NCBI GenBank assembly: GCA_038114465.1
Contig: JAYNQW010000001.1
Location: forward strand, 248,001-312,000
DNA from: CALINB01 sp938045325
Lineage (GTDB): Bacteria > Pseudomonadota > Alphaproteobacteria > Rhodospirillales > CALINB01
Length of the DNA: 64,000 nucleotides
Direction: 5' to 3'
The translations under genes were made by a program, and so were the position numbers. Shown here piece after piece: positions 33,945 through 44,392 of this stretch (the first letter of the stretch is position 1; each line of letters opens with the position of its first letter). The notes under the pieces were generated by a model. The model saw nothing but the letters and a program-made list of their open reading frames with translations, was not told where the DNA came from and made no database searches.

Positions 33945-36900
33945 ATGCCTCGCAATATCGAACAAGAGAAACTCGCTGTGCTAAGTGCACGCTTGGTCAG
34001 CGAGGCGAAAAAGCAACTTGGGGCCAAGAAGGCGGCTTCTTTTTTGCCTTTTCTCAACTGTTATTACACGGACGTCTCGCTCCAGGATATAGAGGAAGAA
34101 TCCACCAATAGCCTTATCGGCGCGGCATACGCTCACTATAAATTTGCGGCAAAGCGCACGAAAAACAAGCCGATTGTCCGGGTCTATAACCCATCGGCAA
34201 AAGATTACAAATGGTCGCAGCCGCGCACCGTCATCGAAGTTGTGAATGATGACATGCCGTTTCTTGTCGATTCGACGACGGCGGCGCTTAATCATTTGAG
34301 ACTGATCGTTCATCTTGTTATCCATCCGATCTATTGCTGCGAGCGCAATGCCAGCGGCACGCTGATCAATGTTCTTGAACGCGGCGAAACCAGCGACAAA
34401 GGCACTAACGAATCGTTTATGCGTTTCGAGATCAACGAGCAGCCGCGCGAGAAGCTCGCCGAGATCAAAAATCAAATTGAATTAATTTTAAAAGATATCC
34501 GTTTGGCCGTGGACGATTGGGGTCAAATGCGCACAAAAATGTGTGCCATCATCGATGAGCTGGAAGTTCATCCGGCGGAATTGCCTGTCGAAGAAATCGG
34601 CGAGGTGCGGGATTTTTTGCGCTGGATTTATGATAACCACTACACGTTTTTGGGTTACCGGGAATACAGTTTTAAAGGCAGCGGTAAAAACGCAAAGGTT
34701 ACGGCGGACAAGGGAACCGGCCTTGGCGTTCTGAAAAATGAATCACGCGAGGAATTTAATGAACTTAGCGTGATGGCTTCCTTGCCGGACCGGCCGAAAG
34801 CCAGCGCCAGTGAACCGCATGATCTTTTAACGATTGCAAAAGCGGACGCCATATCCACGGTTCACCGGCCGGCCCATATGGACGTGATCGGCATTAAGCG
34901 GCTTGATGCAAAAGGTAATATTATCGGCCAGCGTATGTTTATCGGCCTGTTCACGTCATCCGCCTATAGTTTGAACCCACAAGATATTCCCGTTTTGCGC
35001 CGTAAAATGCAAAACGTGCTTGTGCGTGCCGCCTATCCGACGGCGAGCCACGCCGGTAAAGCCCTGCAAAATATTCTTGAAAATTTCCCGCGTGATGAAT
35101 TGTTCCAAGTGTCGGAAACGCATTTATTGGAAACCAGTGTTGGCATCTTACGGTTGCAAGATCGCCAGCGAATCGCACTGTTTGTCCGCCGCGATGATTT
35201 CGAAAGATTCGTTTCCTGTTTAATTTATATTCCCCGTGAGCGTTATACGACGGCACTGCGGTTGAAAATGCAGGATATCCTTGAAGACACCTTCAATGGC
35301 ATTGCATCGGCGCACGTTACGCAGTTCGGCGAGTCGCCACTTGCGCGCCTTCAGGTTCATATTCGAACAAAGCCGGGACAAGTTCCGTCATTCGACGCCC
35401 GTAAAGTTGAACGGGAGTTGGTTAAAGTCGCCCGTGACTGGGTCGATCAGTTGCAGGATTCGCTGATTGATCGGTTCGGTGAAGAACCCGGCATTAGCTT
35501 GCTTGATCATTATCGCAATGCTTTTCCAGGAAGTTATCGTGATCAGTTTGATGGCGATATGGCAGCATGCGACATCGCAGTCATGGAAGACGCTATTGAT
35601 AGCGGCACGATCGGCATGAGCCTTTACCGGCCGGATGATATGCAGGCGCATGAATTGCGTTTTAAGGTTTACAATTTCGGGGAACCGATTCCCTTATCGG
35701 ATGTATTACCGATGCTTGAGGATTTGGGCCTCAAGGTGAATGACGAGCGGCCTCATCGGATTAGTCCCGACGGAAAATCCCATGACATTATTATGATTCA
35801 TGATTTCGGTTTGGAGGCGCGTAGTGGCTCCAATATCGATATCGATCAGGTTGAGCAAAACTTCAAAGATATTTTCAGCCGCACGAAAGCGGGCGTCGTT
35901 GAGAGTGACGGCTTCAGCGCTTTGGTGCTAGAGGCCGGATTAAAGTGGCGGGAAGTCGTTGCTTTGCGGGCGTTCTGTAAATATTTGTTGCAAGCGAAAA
36001 TTCCGTTTTCGCAGCAGTACATGGAACAAACACTGGTTAAAAATAAAACCATTACGCGCCAGATCATTGATTTGTTCTCGTTAAAATTCGACGCTAAGCA
36101 GCCGAAGGGCACGAACACGAAAATTGTAACCCTACGGCAAAAAATTGCCGATAATTTGGATGCCGTTGTCAGCGCCGATGAGGATCGAATCCTGCGTCGT
36201 TTTATTAATCTTGTCGAATCGGCGTTGCGCACGAATTTTTATCAAACCGACAGTAACGGCGATCCGAAACCGTATGTTTCTATTAAAATCAATTCGCGGA
36301 ATATCGACGAATTACCGTTACCCAAACCCTGGCGCGAAATCTTTGTGTATAGCCCCAAGGTTGAAGGCATTCATCTTCGCTTTGGCAACGTTGCCCGGGG
36401 CGGGTTGCGTTGGTCGGACCGGCGTGAAGATTTCCGAACGGAAATTTTAGGATTGGTCAAAGCCCAGCAAGTTAAAAACGCGGTCATCGTGCCGGTCGGC
36501 TCGAAAGGCGGGTTTGTCGTAAAACAACCGCCGGGAGGCGGCGACCGCGAAGCGTTTATCAATGAAGGTATCGCTTGTTACAAAACGTTTATTTCCGGTC
36601 TGCTCGATATCACGGATAATCTAAAAGGCAATAAAGTGATTCCGCCGAAAAATGTTATCCGTCATGACGACGACGATCCTTATTTGGTTGTCGCCGCCGA
36701 TAAAGGCACGGCGACATTTTCCGACATCGCAAACGGCGTTTCCGAGGACTACGGTTTTTGGCTGGGGGATGCCTTTGCTTCCGGCGGCAGCGTCGGTTAC
36801 GACCACAAGAAAATGGGTATCACGGCGAAGGGGGCTTGGGAGTGCGTGAAACGGCATTTCCGTGAAATCGGCACCGATATTCAAAACGAAGATTTCACCG

Positions 36901-38801
36901 TGGTCGGCGTTGGCGATATGTCCGGCGATGTGTTCGGCAACGGCATGCTGCTTTCGAAACACATTAAACTTGTCGGTGCATTCAACCACCTGCATATTTT
37001 CCTCGATCCCGATCCGGACCCGGCGAAGACATGGGCCGAGCGCAAGCGGCTGTTTGATCTGCCAAGGTCTTCCTGGTCGGACTACAACGAAAAACTCATT
37101 TCAAAAGGCGGCGGTATTTATGATCGCAGCGCAAAATCCATTCCCATCTCTGCGGAAATGCGAAAAGTATTAGGCATTTCGCAAACGTCGATGACGCCGA
37201 ATGACTTAATTAAAGTTCTGTTGTCGGCGGAAGTCGATTTGCTCTGGTTCGGCGGAATTGGCACGTACATTAAAGAAAGTGGCGAGAGCCATGCCGATGC
37301 AGGCGACCGGGCAAACGACGGCAACCGGGTGAATGGCGAGGATGTCCGGGCCAAGGTTGTCGGCGAAGGGGCCAACCTGGGTACGACGCAGCGGGGCCGG
37401 ATTGAGTATGCGCTTGAGGGTGGGCGGATCAATACCGATTCCATCGATAATTCGGCAGGCGTTGATTGCTCCGACCATGAGGTCAACATCAAAATTTTGA
37501 TCGATTCGGCGATTAACGCCGGGCGGCTTAAAAAATCCGAACGCACGAAGCTGTTGGGCAGCATGACTAACGAAGTCGGCGATCTGTGTCTGGAGGATAA
37601 TTACCTGCAGGGCCAGGCCATGACACTCTCGCAAAGCCAGGGTGTGCAGGCGCTGGACGATCAAATTCGACTTATGCGGGTTCTGGAAAAAGAAGCGGAT
37701 CTTGACCGCGGTGTCGAATATCTGCCGGATGACGAGACTTTGGGCGAACGGCGGCAGTCGAATCAAGGTCTAGTGCGACCCGAGCTTTCCGTTTTGCTGT
37801 CTTATTCCAAGAACTGGCTATATGCCGCGCTGTTGAATTCGGACGTGCCGGACGATCCGTTCCTCAGCGGCGATTTGGAAGAGTATTTCCCCACGGCGCT
37901 ACAAAAACGATTTTCCAAAGATATCGCCAGTCACCGTTTGCGCCGCGAGATTATCGCGACTGTGGTGACCAACAGCATGGTTAATCGTGTCGGGGAAACG
38001 TTCGTCACGCGGTTTATCGAACGGACAGGCATGTCGCCGGCGGAAATCGTCCGGGCCTTTACCATCACGCGGCATGTCTTCATGTTGGACGAACTTTGGT
38101 TTGCGATTGAGGATCTCGACAACAAAGTGCCAGCGACAATTCAAAACGAAATGCTGGATGACATTAATCATCTGGTGGATTGGGCCACTTTATGGTTTCT
38201 ACGGAACGGTGATCGGCCGCTCGACATCGGCAAACATGTCGAAACATATCAAGACGGCGTTTGTACGCTGCTGAATGATATGAAGAAGGCTATGCCGGCT
38301 CATTACATAAAAGATGTGAAGGCGCGCAGTAAGCCGTATACCGATAAGGGCGTGCCCGAAAAATTAGCGATGCAAGTCAGCGGTTTGGTTAATCTGTTTG
38401 CCGCGAGTGACATCGTGCGCGTTGCAACCCAACGGAAACTTTCTGTGCCGAAAGTCGCGCAGCTGTATTACCTTGTTGGCTCGCTGTTCGCGCTGGGCCG
38501 CTTTCGTGCCGCCGCCGAGAATTTGGATGCGCAAAATCACTGGCAGAGACTCGCGGCTGAAGCCTTGATCGAGGAAATCAATGGTCATCAGCTTTCGATT
38601 AGCAATCATGTGTTGAACGGCGCCAAAAATGGGACCGCACCGAATAAAGCGATTGAGGATTGGTCAAAACAAAATCGCGAAGCCGTTGAGCAAACCCAGC
38701 AGCTATTGACGGAATTACGTTCGTCCGGATTGACGGACTTATCGATGGTGGCCGTGGCCAGCCGTCAGCTCCGGGCGCTTTCCGACATGGCGGCTAAATA
38801 A
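33945..38801 (+). CDS. gdhB: NAD-specific glutamate dehydrogenase, GDH-180 class
   Basis: A 1618-residue enzyme of the large (about 180 kDa) NAD-GDH class; length fits the family. A long N-terminal regulatory region (about 1-700, with ACT-like modules) precedes the catalytic part, marked by LRFGNVARGGLRWSDR near 811 and VIVPVGSKGGFVVK near 848, with the catalytic lysines. The NAD-binding fold shows VVGVGDMSGDVFGNG near 985, and KVVGEGANLG follows near 1137. The C-terminal domain is helical. It oxidises glutamate to 2-oxoglutarate and ammonia, a catabolic role. Ribosome site AGAGGGAAA precedes ATG 33945. The UMF1-type gene follows after 12 bases. The symbol follows Pseudomonas usage. Confidence 0.96.
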   Translation: MPRNIEQEKLAVLSARLVSEAKKQLGAKKAASFLPFLNCYYTDVSLQDIEEESTNSLIGAAYAHYKFAAKRTKNKPIVRVYNPSAKDYKWSQPRTVIEVVNDDMPFLVDSTTAALNHLRLIVHLVIHPIYCCERNASGTLINVLERGETSDKGTNESFMRFEINEQPREKLAEIKNQIELILKDIRLAVDDWGQMRTKMCAIIDELEVHPAELPVEEIGEVRDFLRWIYDNHYTFLGYREYSFKGSGKNAKVTADKGTGLGVLKNESREEFNELSVMASLPDRPKASASEPHDLLTIAKADAISTVHRPAHMDVIGIKRLDAKGNIIGQRMFIGLFTSSAYSLNPQDIPVLRRKMQNVLVRAAYPTASHAGKALQNILENFPRDELFQVSETHLLETSVGILRLQDRQRIALFVRRDDFERFVSCLIYIPRERYTTALRLKMQDILEDTFNGIASAHVTQFGESPLARLQVHIRTKPGQVPSFDARKVERELVKVARDWVDQLQDSLIDRFGEEPGISLLDHYRNAFPGSYRDQFDGDMAACDIAVMEDAIDSGTIGMSLYRPDDMQAHELRFKVYNFGEPIPLSDVLPMLEDLGLKVNDERPHRISPDGKSHDIIMIHDFGLEARSGSNIDIDQVEQNFKDIFSRTKAGVVESDGFSALVLEAGLKWREVVALRAFCKYLLQAKIPFSQQYMEQTLVKNKTITRQIIDLFSLKFDAKQPKGTNTKIVTLRQKIADNLDAVVSADEDRILRRFINLVESALRTNFYQTDSNGDPKPYVSIKINSRNIDELPLPKPWREIFVYSPKVEGIHLRFGNVARGGLRWSDRREDFRTEILGLVKAQQVKNAVIVPVGSKGGFVVKQPPGGGDREAFINEGIACYKTFISGLLDITDNLKGNKVIPPKNVIRHDDDDPYLVVAADKGTATFSDIANGVSEDYGFWLGDAFASGGSVGYDHKKMGITAKGAWECVKRHFREIGTDIQNEDFTVVGVGDMSGDVFGNGMLLSKHIKLVGAFNHLHIFLDPDPDPAKTWAERKRLFDLPRSSWSDYNEKLISKGGGIYDRSAKSIPISAEMRKVLGISQTSMTPNDLIKVLLSAEVDLLWFGGIGTYIKESGESHADAGDRANDGNRVNGEDVRAKVVGEGANLGTTQRGRIEYALEGGRINTDSIDNSAGVDCSDHEVNIKILIDSAINAGRLKKSERTKLLGSMTNEVGDLCLEDNYLQGQAMTLSQSQGVQALDDQIRLMRVLEKEADLDRGVEYLPDDETLGERRQSNQGLVRPELSVLLSYSKNWLYAALLNSDVPDDPFLSGDLEEYFPTALQKRFSKDIASHRLRREIIATVVTNSMVNRVGETFVTRFIERTGMSPAEIVRAFTITRHVFMLDELWFAIEDLDNKVPATIQNEMLDDINHLVDWATLWFLRNGDRPLDIGKHVETYQDGVCTLLNDMKKAMPAHYIKDVKARSKPYTDKGVPEKLAMQVSGLVNLFAASDIVRVATQRKLSVPKVAQLYYLVGSLFALGRFRAAAENLDAQNHWQRLAAEALIEEINGHQLSISNHVLNGAKNGTAPNKAIEDWSKQNREAVEQTQQLLTELRSSGLTDLSMVAVASRQLRALSDMAAK

Positions 38802-38813
38802 GCAGTACGCGAT

Positions 38814-40097
38814 GTGAGCAGCGAACGTCCGTTAGACCAAACAAGCAGTCAGACCCGCGGGATTATCGGCTGGTGTTTGTATGATTGGGCAAACTCGGCG
38901 TTTCCCACCGTCATAACAACGTTTGTCTTTGCAGCCTATTTCACCAAGGCTGTGGCTGCCGATCCTGTTTCGGGAACGGAACAGTGGAGCTACGCTATCA
39001 GCGCATCGGCATTAGCGGTCGCCGTTACGGGCCCGGTCCTGGGCGCTATCGCCGATCATGCCGGTGCGCGTAAACCGTGGATCGCCGTACTGACGTTTAT
39101 TTGCGTCATCGCGACCGCGATGTTGTGGTTCACCCGCCCCGATCCGTCGGACATCATCTGGGTATTATTCTTTGTGGCCCTTGCCAATTATGCCTTCGAG
39201 ATGGGCATGGTCTTTTACAACGCTATGTTGGCCGACATCGCACCGAAGCCGTTGACCGGGCGCATATCGGGCTGGGGTTGGGGGCTCGGGTATGCCGGTG
39301 GATTGCTGTGCCTTGCCGTCGCGCTGGTTTTATTCGTGCAACCCGACCCGGCTTTGTTCGGGCTTGATAAATCGGCATCGGAACCCATCCGTGCCACGGC
39401 ATTGTTGGTTGCCGTTTGGTTCGCAGTTTTTTCGATACCACTTTTTCTGTACACGCCCGATGCGCCGGCCAGCGGCCGTTCGGTAACCGCTGCTGTCCGC
39501 CGGGGGCTTTGTGAGTTTATCGCAACGATCCGGCGCCTTCGCGATTACGCTCAAATTGTCCGTTTTTTAATTGCCCGTATGTTTTATGCCGATGGTTTGA
39601 CGACATTATTCGCATTTGGCGGCATTTACGCCGCCGGTACATTCGGCATGGGGTTTTCCGAATTAATTGTATTTGGCATCGCGCTCAATGTCACGGCGGG
39701 TCTTGGGGCCGCCGCGTTCGGCTGGGTCGATGATGCGTTGGGCTCAAAAAAAACCATTATGATCGCCGTATCCGCGTTGATTGTTTTGAGCACGGCTGTG
39801 TTGCTGGCACCGTCGAAAACCTGGTTTTGGATTCTTGCCATGCCGCTTGGCATTTTTGTCGGGCCGGCCCAGGCGGCCAGCCGGTCCATGATGACGCACC
39901 TAACACCGCCCGACGTACGTAACGAAATGTTCGGCCTGTATGCCTTGTCAGGCAAAGCGACAGCCTTTATGGGGCCGGCCCTGCTGGGCTGGGTGACGGC
40001 CATGGCTGATAGTCAACGGATCGGCATGGCGACGATTCTTGTATTTTTCGGAATTGGGTTATTATTGCTGCTGACGGTGCGCGATATTAAAAAATAG
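38814..40097 (+). CDS. UMF1/Atg22-type MFS transporter
   Basis: A 427-residue permease with twelve predicted helices. DWANSAFPTVITTFVFAAYF near the N-terminus is the recognisable opening of the UMF1 (vacuole effluxer Atg22-like) family; GAIADHAGARKPWIAVLT is the motif-A loop. Eukaryotic relatives export amino acids from vacuoles, and bacterial substrates are unknown; the position directly after glutamate dehydrogenase hints at an amino acid. The start is GTG 38814, 12 bases after the GDH stop. The SIS gene follows after seven bases. Confidence 0.88.
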   Translation: MSSERPLDQTSSQTRGIIGWCLYDWANSAFPTVITTFVFAAYFTKAVAADPVSGTEQWSYAISASALAVAVTGPVLGAIADHAGARKPWIAVLTFICVIATAMLWFTRPDPSDIIWVLFFVALANYAFEMGMVFYNAMLADIAPKPLTGRISGWGWGLGYAGGLLCLAVALVLFVQPDPALFGLDKSASEPIRATALLVAVWFAVFSIPLFLYTPDAPASGRSVTAAVRRGLCEFIATIRRLRDYAQIVRFLIARMFYADGLTTLFAFGGIYAAGTFGMGFSELIVFGIALNVTAGLGAAAFGWVDDALGSKKTIMIAVSALIVLSTAVLLAPSKTWFWILAMPLGIFVGPAQAASRSMMTHLTPPDVRNEMFGLYALSGKATAFMGPALLGWVTAMADSQRIGMATILVFFGIGLLLLLTVRDIKK

Positions 40098-40104
40098 GCT
40101 TTTC

Positions 40105-40725
40105 ATGACATTTCCCGACCAAAAATTTCCCGACATCGCCGCTTATAGCGATGCTTATTTCGATCAGCTCAAAGCTGCGGCCAAATCTGTTGAACGTACG
40201 AAGCTGGCGGCCGCTGCGGCAATATTAGAAAAAGCCTATGGCCAAGGCGCGACATTATACGTATGCGGCAACGGCGGCTCGGCGGCCATATCGAATCATT
40301 TGATTTGCGATCATCTTAAGCTTATTCGCACCGATACCGATATGCTGCCGCGTGTCGTTTCGTTGAGCACGAATATCGAAACCATTACCGCCATCGCCAA
40401 CGATATTTCTTACGATGATGTATTTGTGTATCAGATCGAATCGCTGGGCCAAAAAGACGATGTCTTGATGACGATCAGTTCGTCGGGTGATTCGGAAAAC
40501 GTCGTACGCGCCGCAACTTGGGCACGGGATAAGGGGTTGTCTGTCGTATCCTTAACCGGGTTTGAGGGGGGTCGGACGGCAAAGCTTGCAGATGTGAATA
40601 TTCATGTCGGCAGTGACAACTACGGCGTTATCGAGGATATTCATCAATCCTTGATGCACATTCTGGCCCAATTTATCCGTCAAAAGCAGATGGCGGAGGA
40701 CCTAATCCAACAGCGGAAATTTTAG
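40105..40725 (+). CDS. SIS-domain sugar isomerase (GmhA-like)
   Basis: A 206-residue SIS-fold protein with the phosphosugar-binding motifs CGNGGSAAISNH and ISSSGDSENVVRA, and a C-terminal helix VIEDIHQSLMHILAQFI with the His typical of sedoheptulose-7-phosphate isomerase. The residues after the first motif (SNHLICDHLKLI) differ from classical GmhA (AQH...E), so it may isomerise another phosphosugar for the nearby polysaccharide genes. It lies seven bases after the transporter gene and ends at a bidirectional terminator. Confidence 0.85.
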   Translation: MTFPDQKFPDIAAYSDAYFDQLKAAAKSVERTKLAAAAAILEKAYGQGATLYVCGNGGSAAISNHLICDHLKLIRTDTDMLPRVVSLSTNIETITAIANDISYDDVFVYQIESLGQKDDVLMTISSSGDSENVVRAATWARDKGLSVVSLTGFEGGRTAKLADVNIHVGSDNYGVIEDIHQSLMHILAQFIRQKQMAEDLIQQRKF

Positions 40726-40743
40726 GCGTCTTTTGAAGGCATA

Positions 40744-40775
40744 AAAAAACCGCGACTGTTCTGCCGCGGTTTTTC
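40744..40775. terminator. Bidirectional terminator between SIS gene and purH
   Basis: AAAAACCGCG (40745-40754) pairs with CGCGGTTTTT (40765-40774) with a ten-base loop; A-run on one side and T-run on the other allow it to end transcription from both the SIS gene and the convergent purH. Confidence 0.88.
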
Positions 40776-40793
40776 TCAAATGGGTTCTAGAAT

Positions 40794-42365
40794 TTAATGC
40801 CGGAAGTGACGCATGCCGGTAAACACCATGGCGAGCCCTTTTTCGTCGGCCGCCGCAATCACTTCTTCGTCGCGCACCGAACCGCCGGGTTGAATGACGG
40901 CGGTGACGCCGGCGTCGGCGGCGGCGAGAAGGCCGTCGGCAAAGGGGAAAAATGCATCCGATGCGACCACGGAACCAATCGCCCGGCTTTCTTTTTCGCC
41001 GGCGGCCTCGGAGGCTTCCTGTGCCTTCCAGGCAGCGATGCTCGATGAATCGATCCGGCTCATTTGCCCCGCACCAATTCCCACGGCGGCGCCATTTTTG
41101 ACGTAAATAATGGCATTGGACTTCACATGCTTACAAACAATGAAGGCAAACCGCAGGTCCGCCATTTCAGATTCGCTCGGCGCGCGCTTGGTGACGACCT
41201 TGAGGTCCTCAGGTGCCACTGCATCGTCACGGCTTTGTATTAGATAGCCACCCGCCAGATTACGAATGTTGAGACCGGTGGCTGCCGGGTCGGGCATGGC
41301 GCCGGTTGTTAAGACCCGTAAATTCTTTTTCTCGGCGAGTATTTTCCGGGCGTCCTGATCGACGTCCGGGGCGATAATAACTTCGGCAAATAATTTCGCG
41401 ATTTCTTCGGCCGTTTCCCCGTTAAGCGTTTCGTTCAGGGCAATGATGCCGCCAAAGGCGCTGACGGGATCACAAGAGAGCGCTTTGAGATACGCGTCTT
41501 TTTGCGAGTCTCCCAGAGCGACGCCGCAGGGATTGGCGTGCTTGATGATCGCGCAGGCCGTGCCGGTAAATTCACTGACCAGCTCGAAGGCCGCATCGGT
41601 GTCGTTGAGATTATTAAAACTCAACTCCTTGCCTTGAAGTTGCTCGGCCGTGGCAATGCCCGGGCGCGCATCGCCGCCGGTATAAAAGGCGGCCTTTTGA
41701 TGTGGGTTTTCACCGTAGCGCAGGATTTGTTGCCGCTCGCCGGCAAAAACGGCGCGGGCTGGAAATGGATCATCAAGTTCTTTGCTGAACCAGGTTGCAA
41801 TAGCGGCGTCATAGGCGCCGGTCCGGGCGTAGGCCTTGGCAGCCAGTTCTTTGCGCAATTCAGGCGTTGTCGCGCCTTTATTATCTTTCATGGCCGTCAT
41901 GACGCGCTCGTAATCTTCCGCTTCGACGACAACGGTGACAAAGGCATGATTTTTCGATGCCGCGCGAATGAGCGCCGGACCGCCAATATCAATGTTTTCG
42001 ATGCAGGTATCAAAATCAGCACCCTTCGCGACGGTCGCTTCAAACGGATAGAGGTTGACGATGAGTAAATCGATGGGATCGATCCCGTGTTCGCTCATGG
42101 CTTTTTCGTGATCGGCATTACCACGAATACCCAACAAGCCGCCGTGCACGACCGGATGTAGCGTCTTAACCCGGCCGTCAAGCATTTCCGGAAACCCAGT
42201 ATGATCACCGACTTCTTTAACGGGGACGCCGCCGTCTTGTAGGGCCTTTGCCGTACCGCCGGTGGATAGAATCTCGACACCGTTCTCATGGAGAAACTGG
42301 CCGAATTCAAGAAGGTTGTTTTTGTCGGAAACGGAAATAAGCGCGCGGCGGATAGGGATGGACAT
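40794..42365 (-). CDS. purH: Bifunctional AICAR transformylase / IMP cyclohydrolase
   Basis: A 523-residue enzyme for the last two steps of IMP synthesis. The N-terminal MGS-like cyclohydrolase domain shows ALISVSDKNNLLEFG and EILSTGGTAKAL; the transformylase domain shows RYGENPHQKAAFY, IKHANPCGVALG, and SVVASDAFFPFADGL; it ends with the usual TGMRHFRH. Start ATG 42365 has AAGGTG upstream; an in-frame GTG three codons before is less likely. It lies 93 bases downstream of the polysaccharide dehydratase gene and on the same strand. Confidence 0.97.
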   Translation of the reverse strand: MSIPIRRALISVSDKNNLLEFGQFLHENGVEILSTGGTAKALQDGGVPVKEVGDHTGFPEMLDGRVKTLHPVVHGGLLGIRGNADHEKAMSEHGIDPIDLLIVNLYPFEATVAKGADFDTCIENIDIGGPALIRAASKNHAFVTVVVEAEDYERVMTAMKDNKGATTPELRKELAAKAYARTGAYDAAIATWFSKELDDPFPARAVFAGERQQILRYGENPHQKAAFYTGGDARPGIATAEQLQGKELSFNNLNDTDAAFELVSEFTGTACAIIKHANPCGVALGDSQKDAYLKALSCDPVSAFGGIIALNETLNGETAEEIAKLFAEVIIAPDVDQDARKILAEKKNLRVLTTGAMPDPAATGLNIRNLAGGYLIQSRDDAVAPEDLKVVTKRAPSESEMADLRFAFIVCKHVKSNAIIYVKNGAAVGIGAGQMSRIDSSSIAAWKAQEASEAAGEKESRAIGSVVASDAFFPFADGLLAAADAGVTAVIQPGGSVRDEEVIAAADEKGLAMVFTGMRHFRH

Positions 42366-42458
42366 CGATGACACCTTGGAATGGAGCGAAGGGGTAACAT
42401 CTATCGGTATAACAGGGCGTCCGGCATCGTTCCAGAGTCTAAGTGCGGGGATAAAATT

Positions 42459-44354
42459 TTATTGAGTCGGCTGGTACTCAGGCACAATTTTTTGGATTAA
42501 AGCCGTAAGTTGACCTTGATCGTGCCGTTTGCCGGTGGCTTTAATTGTTGATAGGACCCGATCAATATCGGCAAGGTCGACGGTGCGCGGCGCAGCCAAG
42601 AGAATGCCTTGGTAACGTGTCGGGACCAATTGTTCTTGTTCATGGAACATATCTTCAAACAGCTTTTCACCGGGGCGCTGGCCAATGATGTCGATTTTGA
42701 TGTCCTCATCCGGTGTGAGGCCGGCAAGCCGGATCATTTGCCGGGCAAGGTCGATGATGCGCACGGGTTCACCCATATCGAGGACGAATATTTTACCTTG
42801 ATGGGCATGATCACCGTATCCCAGGGCCGAGGCCTCCAGGACAAGCTCAACCGCTTCACGGACGGTCATAAAGTATCGGGTCATGTTTTCGTCCGTTACG
42901 GTCAACGGCCCGCCATTTTGAAGCTGCTTTTGAAATAACGGAACAACCGACCCCGTCGATCCTAAGACGTTGCCGAAACGAACAGTGATATAGCGTGTCG
43001 CGCTTGGTTGTTCGAGACTGATATCCAGTGCCTGGCAATAGGCTTCCGCCATTCGTTTTGTGGCGCCCATAATACTGCTGGGATTGACGGCCTTATCGGT
43101 CGAGATTTGGACCATGGCTGCTACACCGTTATCGCGGCAGGCCCTGGCGATATTCGCCGTGCCGATAACGTTGGTCATGAACCCTTCAAAGGGGTTCGCT
43201 TCGACGAGGGGGACGTGCTTTAGGGCGGCGGCATGAAACACAAGTTCAGGTTTTGCGTCGGAAAATATTTGTTCAATTTGATGCTGATCCCGGACATCGG
43301 CTAATACAGCCTCGTGCCGAAGGTGCGGCCAGTGCTCAGCGACCTCCATATCGATGGTGTATAAATTAAATTCACCATAATCGAGCAATATGATGAGGTC
43401 TGGTTCGAAGCTGCAGATTTGCCGCACCAACTCGCTGCCGATGCTGCCGCCGGCACCGGTAACCAGTATCCGCCGTCCTTTGATAAGCTGTCCCATGGCT
43501 TCGCGGTCTAAAACTTTTTGAGGGCGACCGAGTAAGTCCTCGACATCGACAGGCCGAACGTCAATTTTATCGTCGAATCCGCTTTTAAAATCCGTCAACC
43601 GCGGAAGCCGGGCCATGGTCATACCGAGATCGCTCGCGCGTTCGAGTAAGTCACGGACCGTCGTTCCCTGAATATCGTCCTTCGTTAAAACAAGTCGTTG
43701 AGGTGATATTCCGCGGGATTTCAAGTCATCGACGATGGCCTCAATGTTGTCTATCGTTCCGAGCACCTCGACATTATGGATCTGCCGGCCGACGCGTGAT
43801 TCTCGTTCGGCGATTATGCCGACGACTTCGTAATTGGCGTCAGCGGCGCGGGCCATGTCCCGGATGAATAATTCCGCACCGTCTTCGGCGCCGACGAGAA
43901 GAACGGGTATCAACGGCGTTGCAGTTGTCCGTAGCGTAAAGTCAAAACGGCGGTCTTTCAGTAGGCGGTATATAAACCGGGGGCCGCCCAAAAGCGTAAT
44001 CAGAATAAACCAATTAATGAACGGTACGGACCGCGGTAATTCAGTCAACCGCTGCCATAAAAATATTATTAAGATAAAAATCAGCGTTGCTATGGTTACA
44101 GCGCGAACAATGCCGAGCAAATCGTTGAGCGAAGCATATCGCCATACACCACGGTAAAGACCGCTAAATAAAAACACGGCCGCGGCAATGATGGTCATGG
44201 CCGATGCGCTGGTGAGCCTAAGATCCAGGGAATAATAAATAAAATCTTCACCGACGCGTAAATACATTGCGACAACAAAAGCAACGAACGTCATCACGAC
44301 ATCATGGGCGAATACAAGAATACTGCGTTGGGAAGTCGGTAAGAAACGTTTCAA
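42459..44354 (-). CDS. Membrane nucleotide-sugar 4,6-dehydratase (CapD/WbpM type)
   Basis: A roughly 631-residue protein: four membrane helices (about 15-130), a cytosolic CoA-binding-like Rossmann region (to about 280), then an extended SDR domain with ILVTGAGGSIGSELV (about 293-307) and STDKAVNPSS-MGATKRMAE (about 415-435), in which Met replaces the usual catalytic Tyr as in WbpM/FlaA1. Members convert UDP-GlcNAc to the 4-keto-6-deoxy sugar. Start: ATG 44471 would overlap the upstream gene by 79 bases; TTG 44354 with AGGA upstream gives the normal N-terminus and a 38-base gap. It is the last gene of the left polysaccharide operon. Confidence 0.9.
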   Translation of the reverse strand: MKRFLPTSQRSILVFAHDVVMTFVAFVVAMYLRVGEDFIYYSLDLRLTSASAMTIIAAAVFLFSGLYRGVWRYASLNDLLGIVRAVTIATLIFILIIFLWQRLTELPRSVPFINWFILITLLGGPRFIYRLLKDRRFDFTLRTTATPLIPVLLVGAEDGAELFIRDMARAADANYEVVGIIAERESRVGRQIHNVEVLGTIDNIEAIVDDLKSRGISPQRLVLTKDDIQGTTVRDLLERASDLGMTMARLPRLTDFKSGFDDKIDVRPVDVEDLLGRPQKVLDREAMGQLIKGRRILVTGAGGSIGSELVRQICSFEPDLIILLDYGEFNLYTIDMEVAEHWPHLRHEAVLADVRDQHQIEQIFSDAKPELVFHAAALKHVPLVEANPFEGFMTNVIGTANIARACRDNGVAAMVQISTDKAVNPSSIMGATKRMAEAYCQALDISLEQPSATRYITVRFGNVLGSTGSVVPLFQKQLQNGGPLTVTDENMTRYFMTVREAVELVLEASALGYGDHAHQGKIFVLDMGEPVRIIDLARQMIRLAGLTPDEDIKIDIIGQRPGEKLFEDMFHEQEQLVPTRYQGILLAAPRTVDLADIDRVLSTIKATGKRHDQGQLTALIQKIVPEYQPTQ

Positions 44355-44392
44355 GACTATTGTCGTCCTACGAAAATTATACGGCTGGTATT

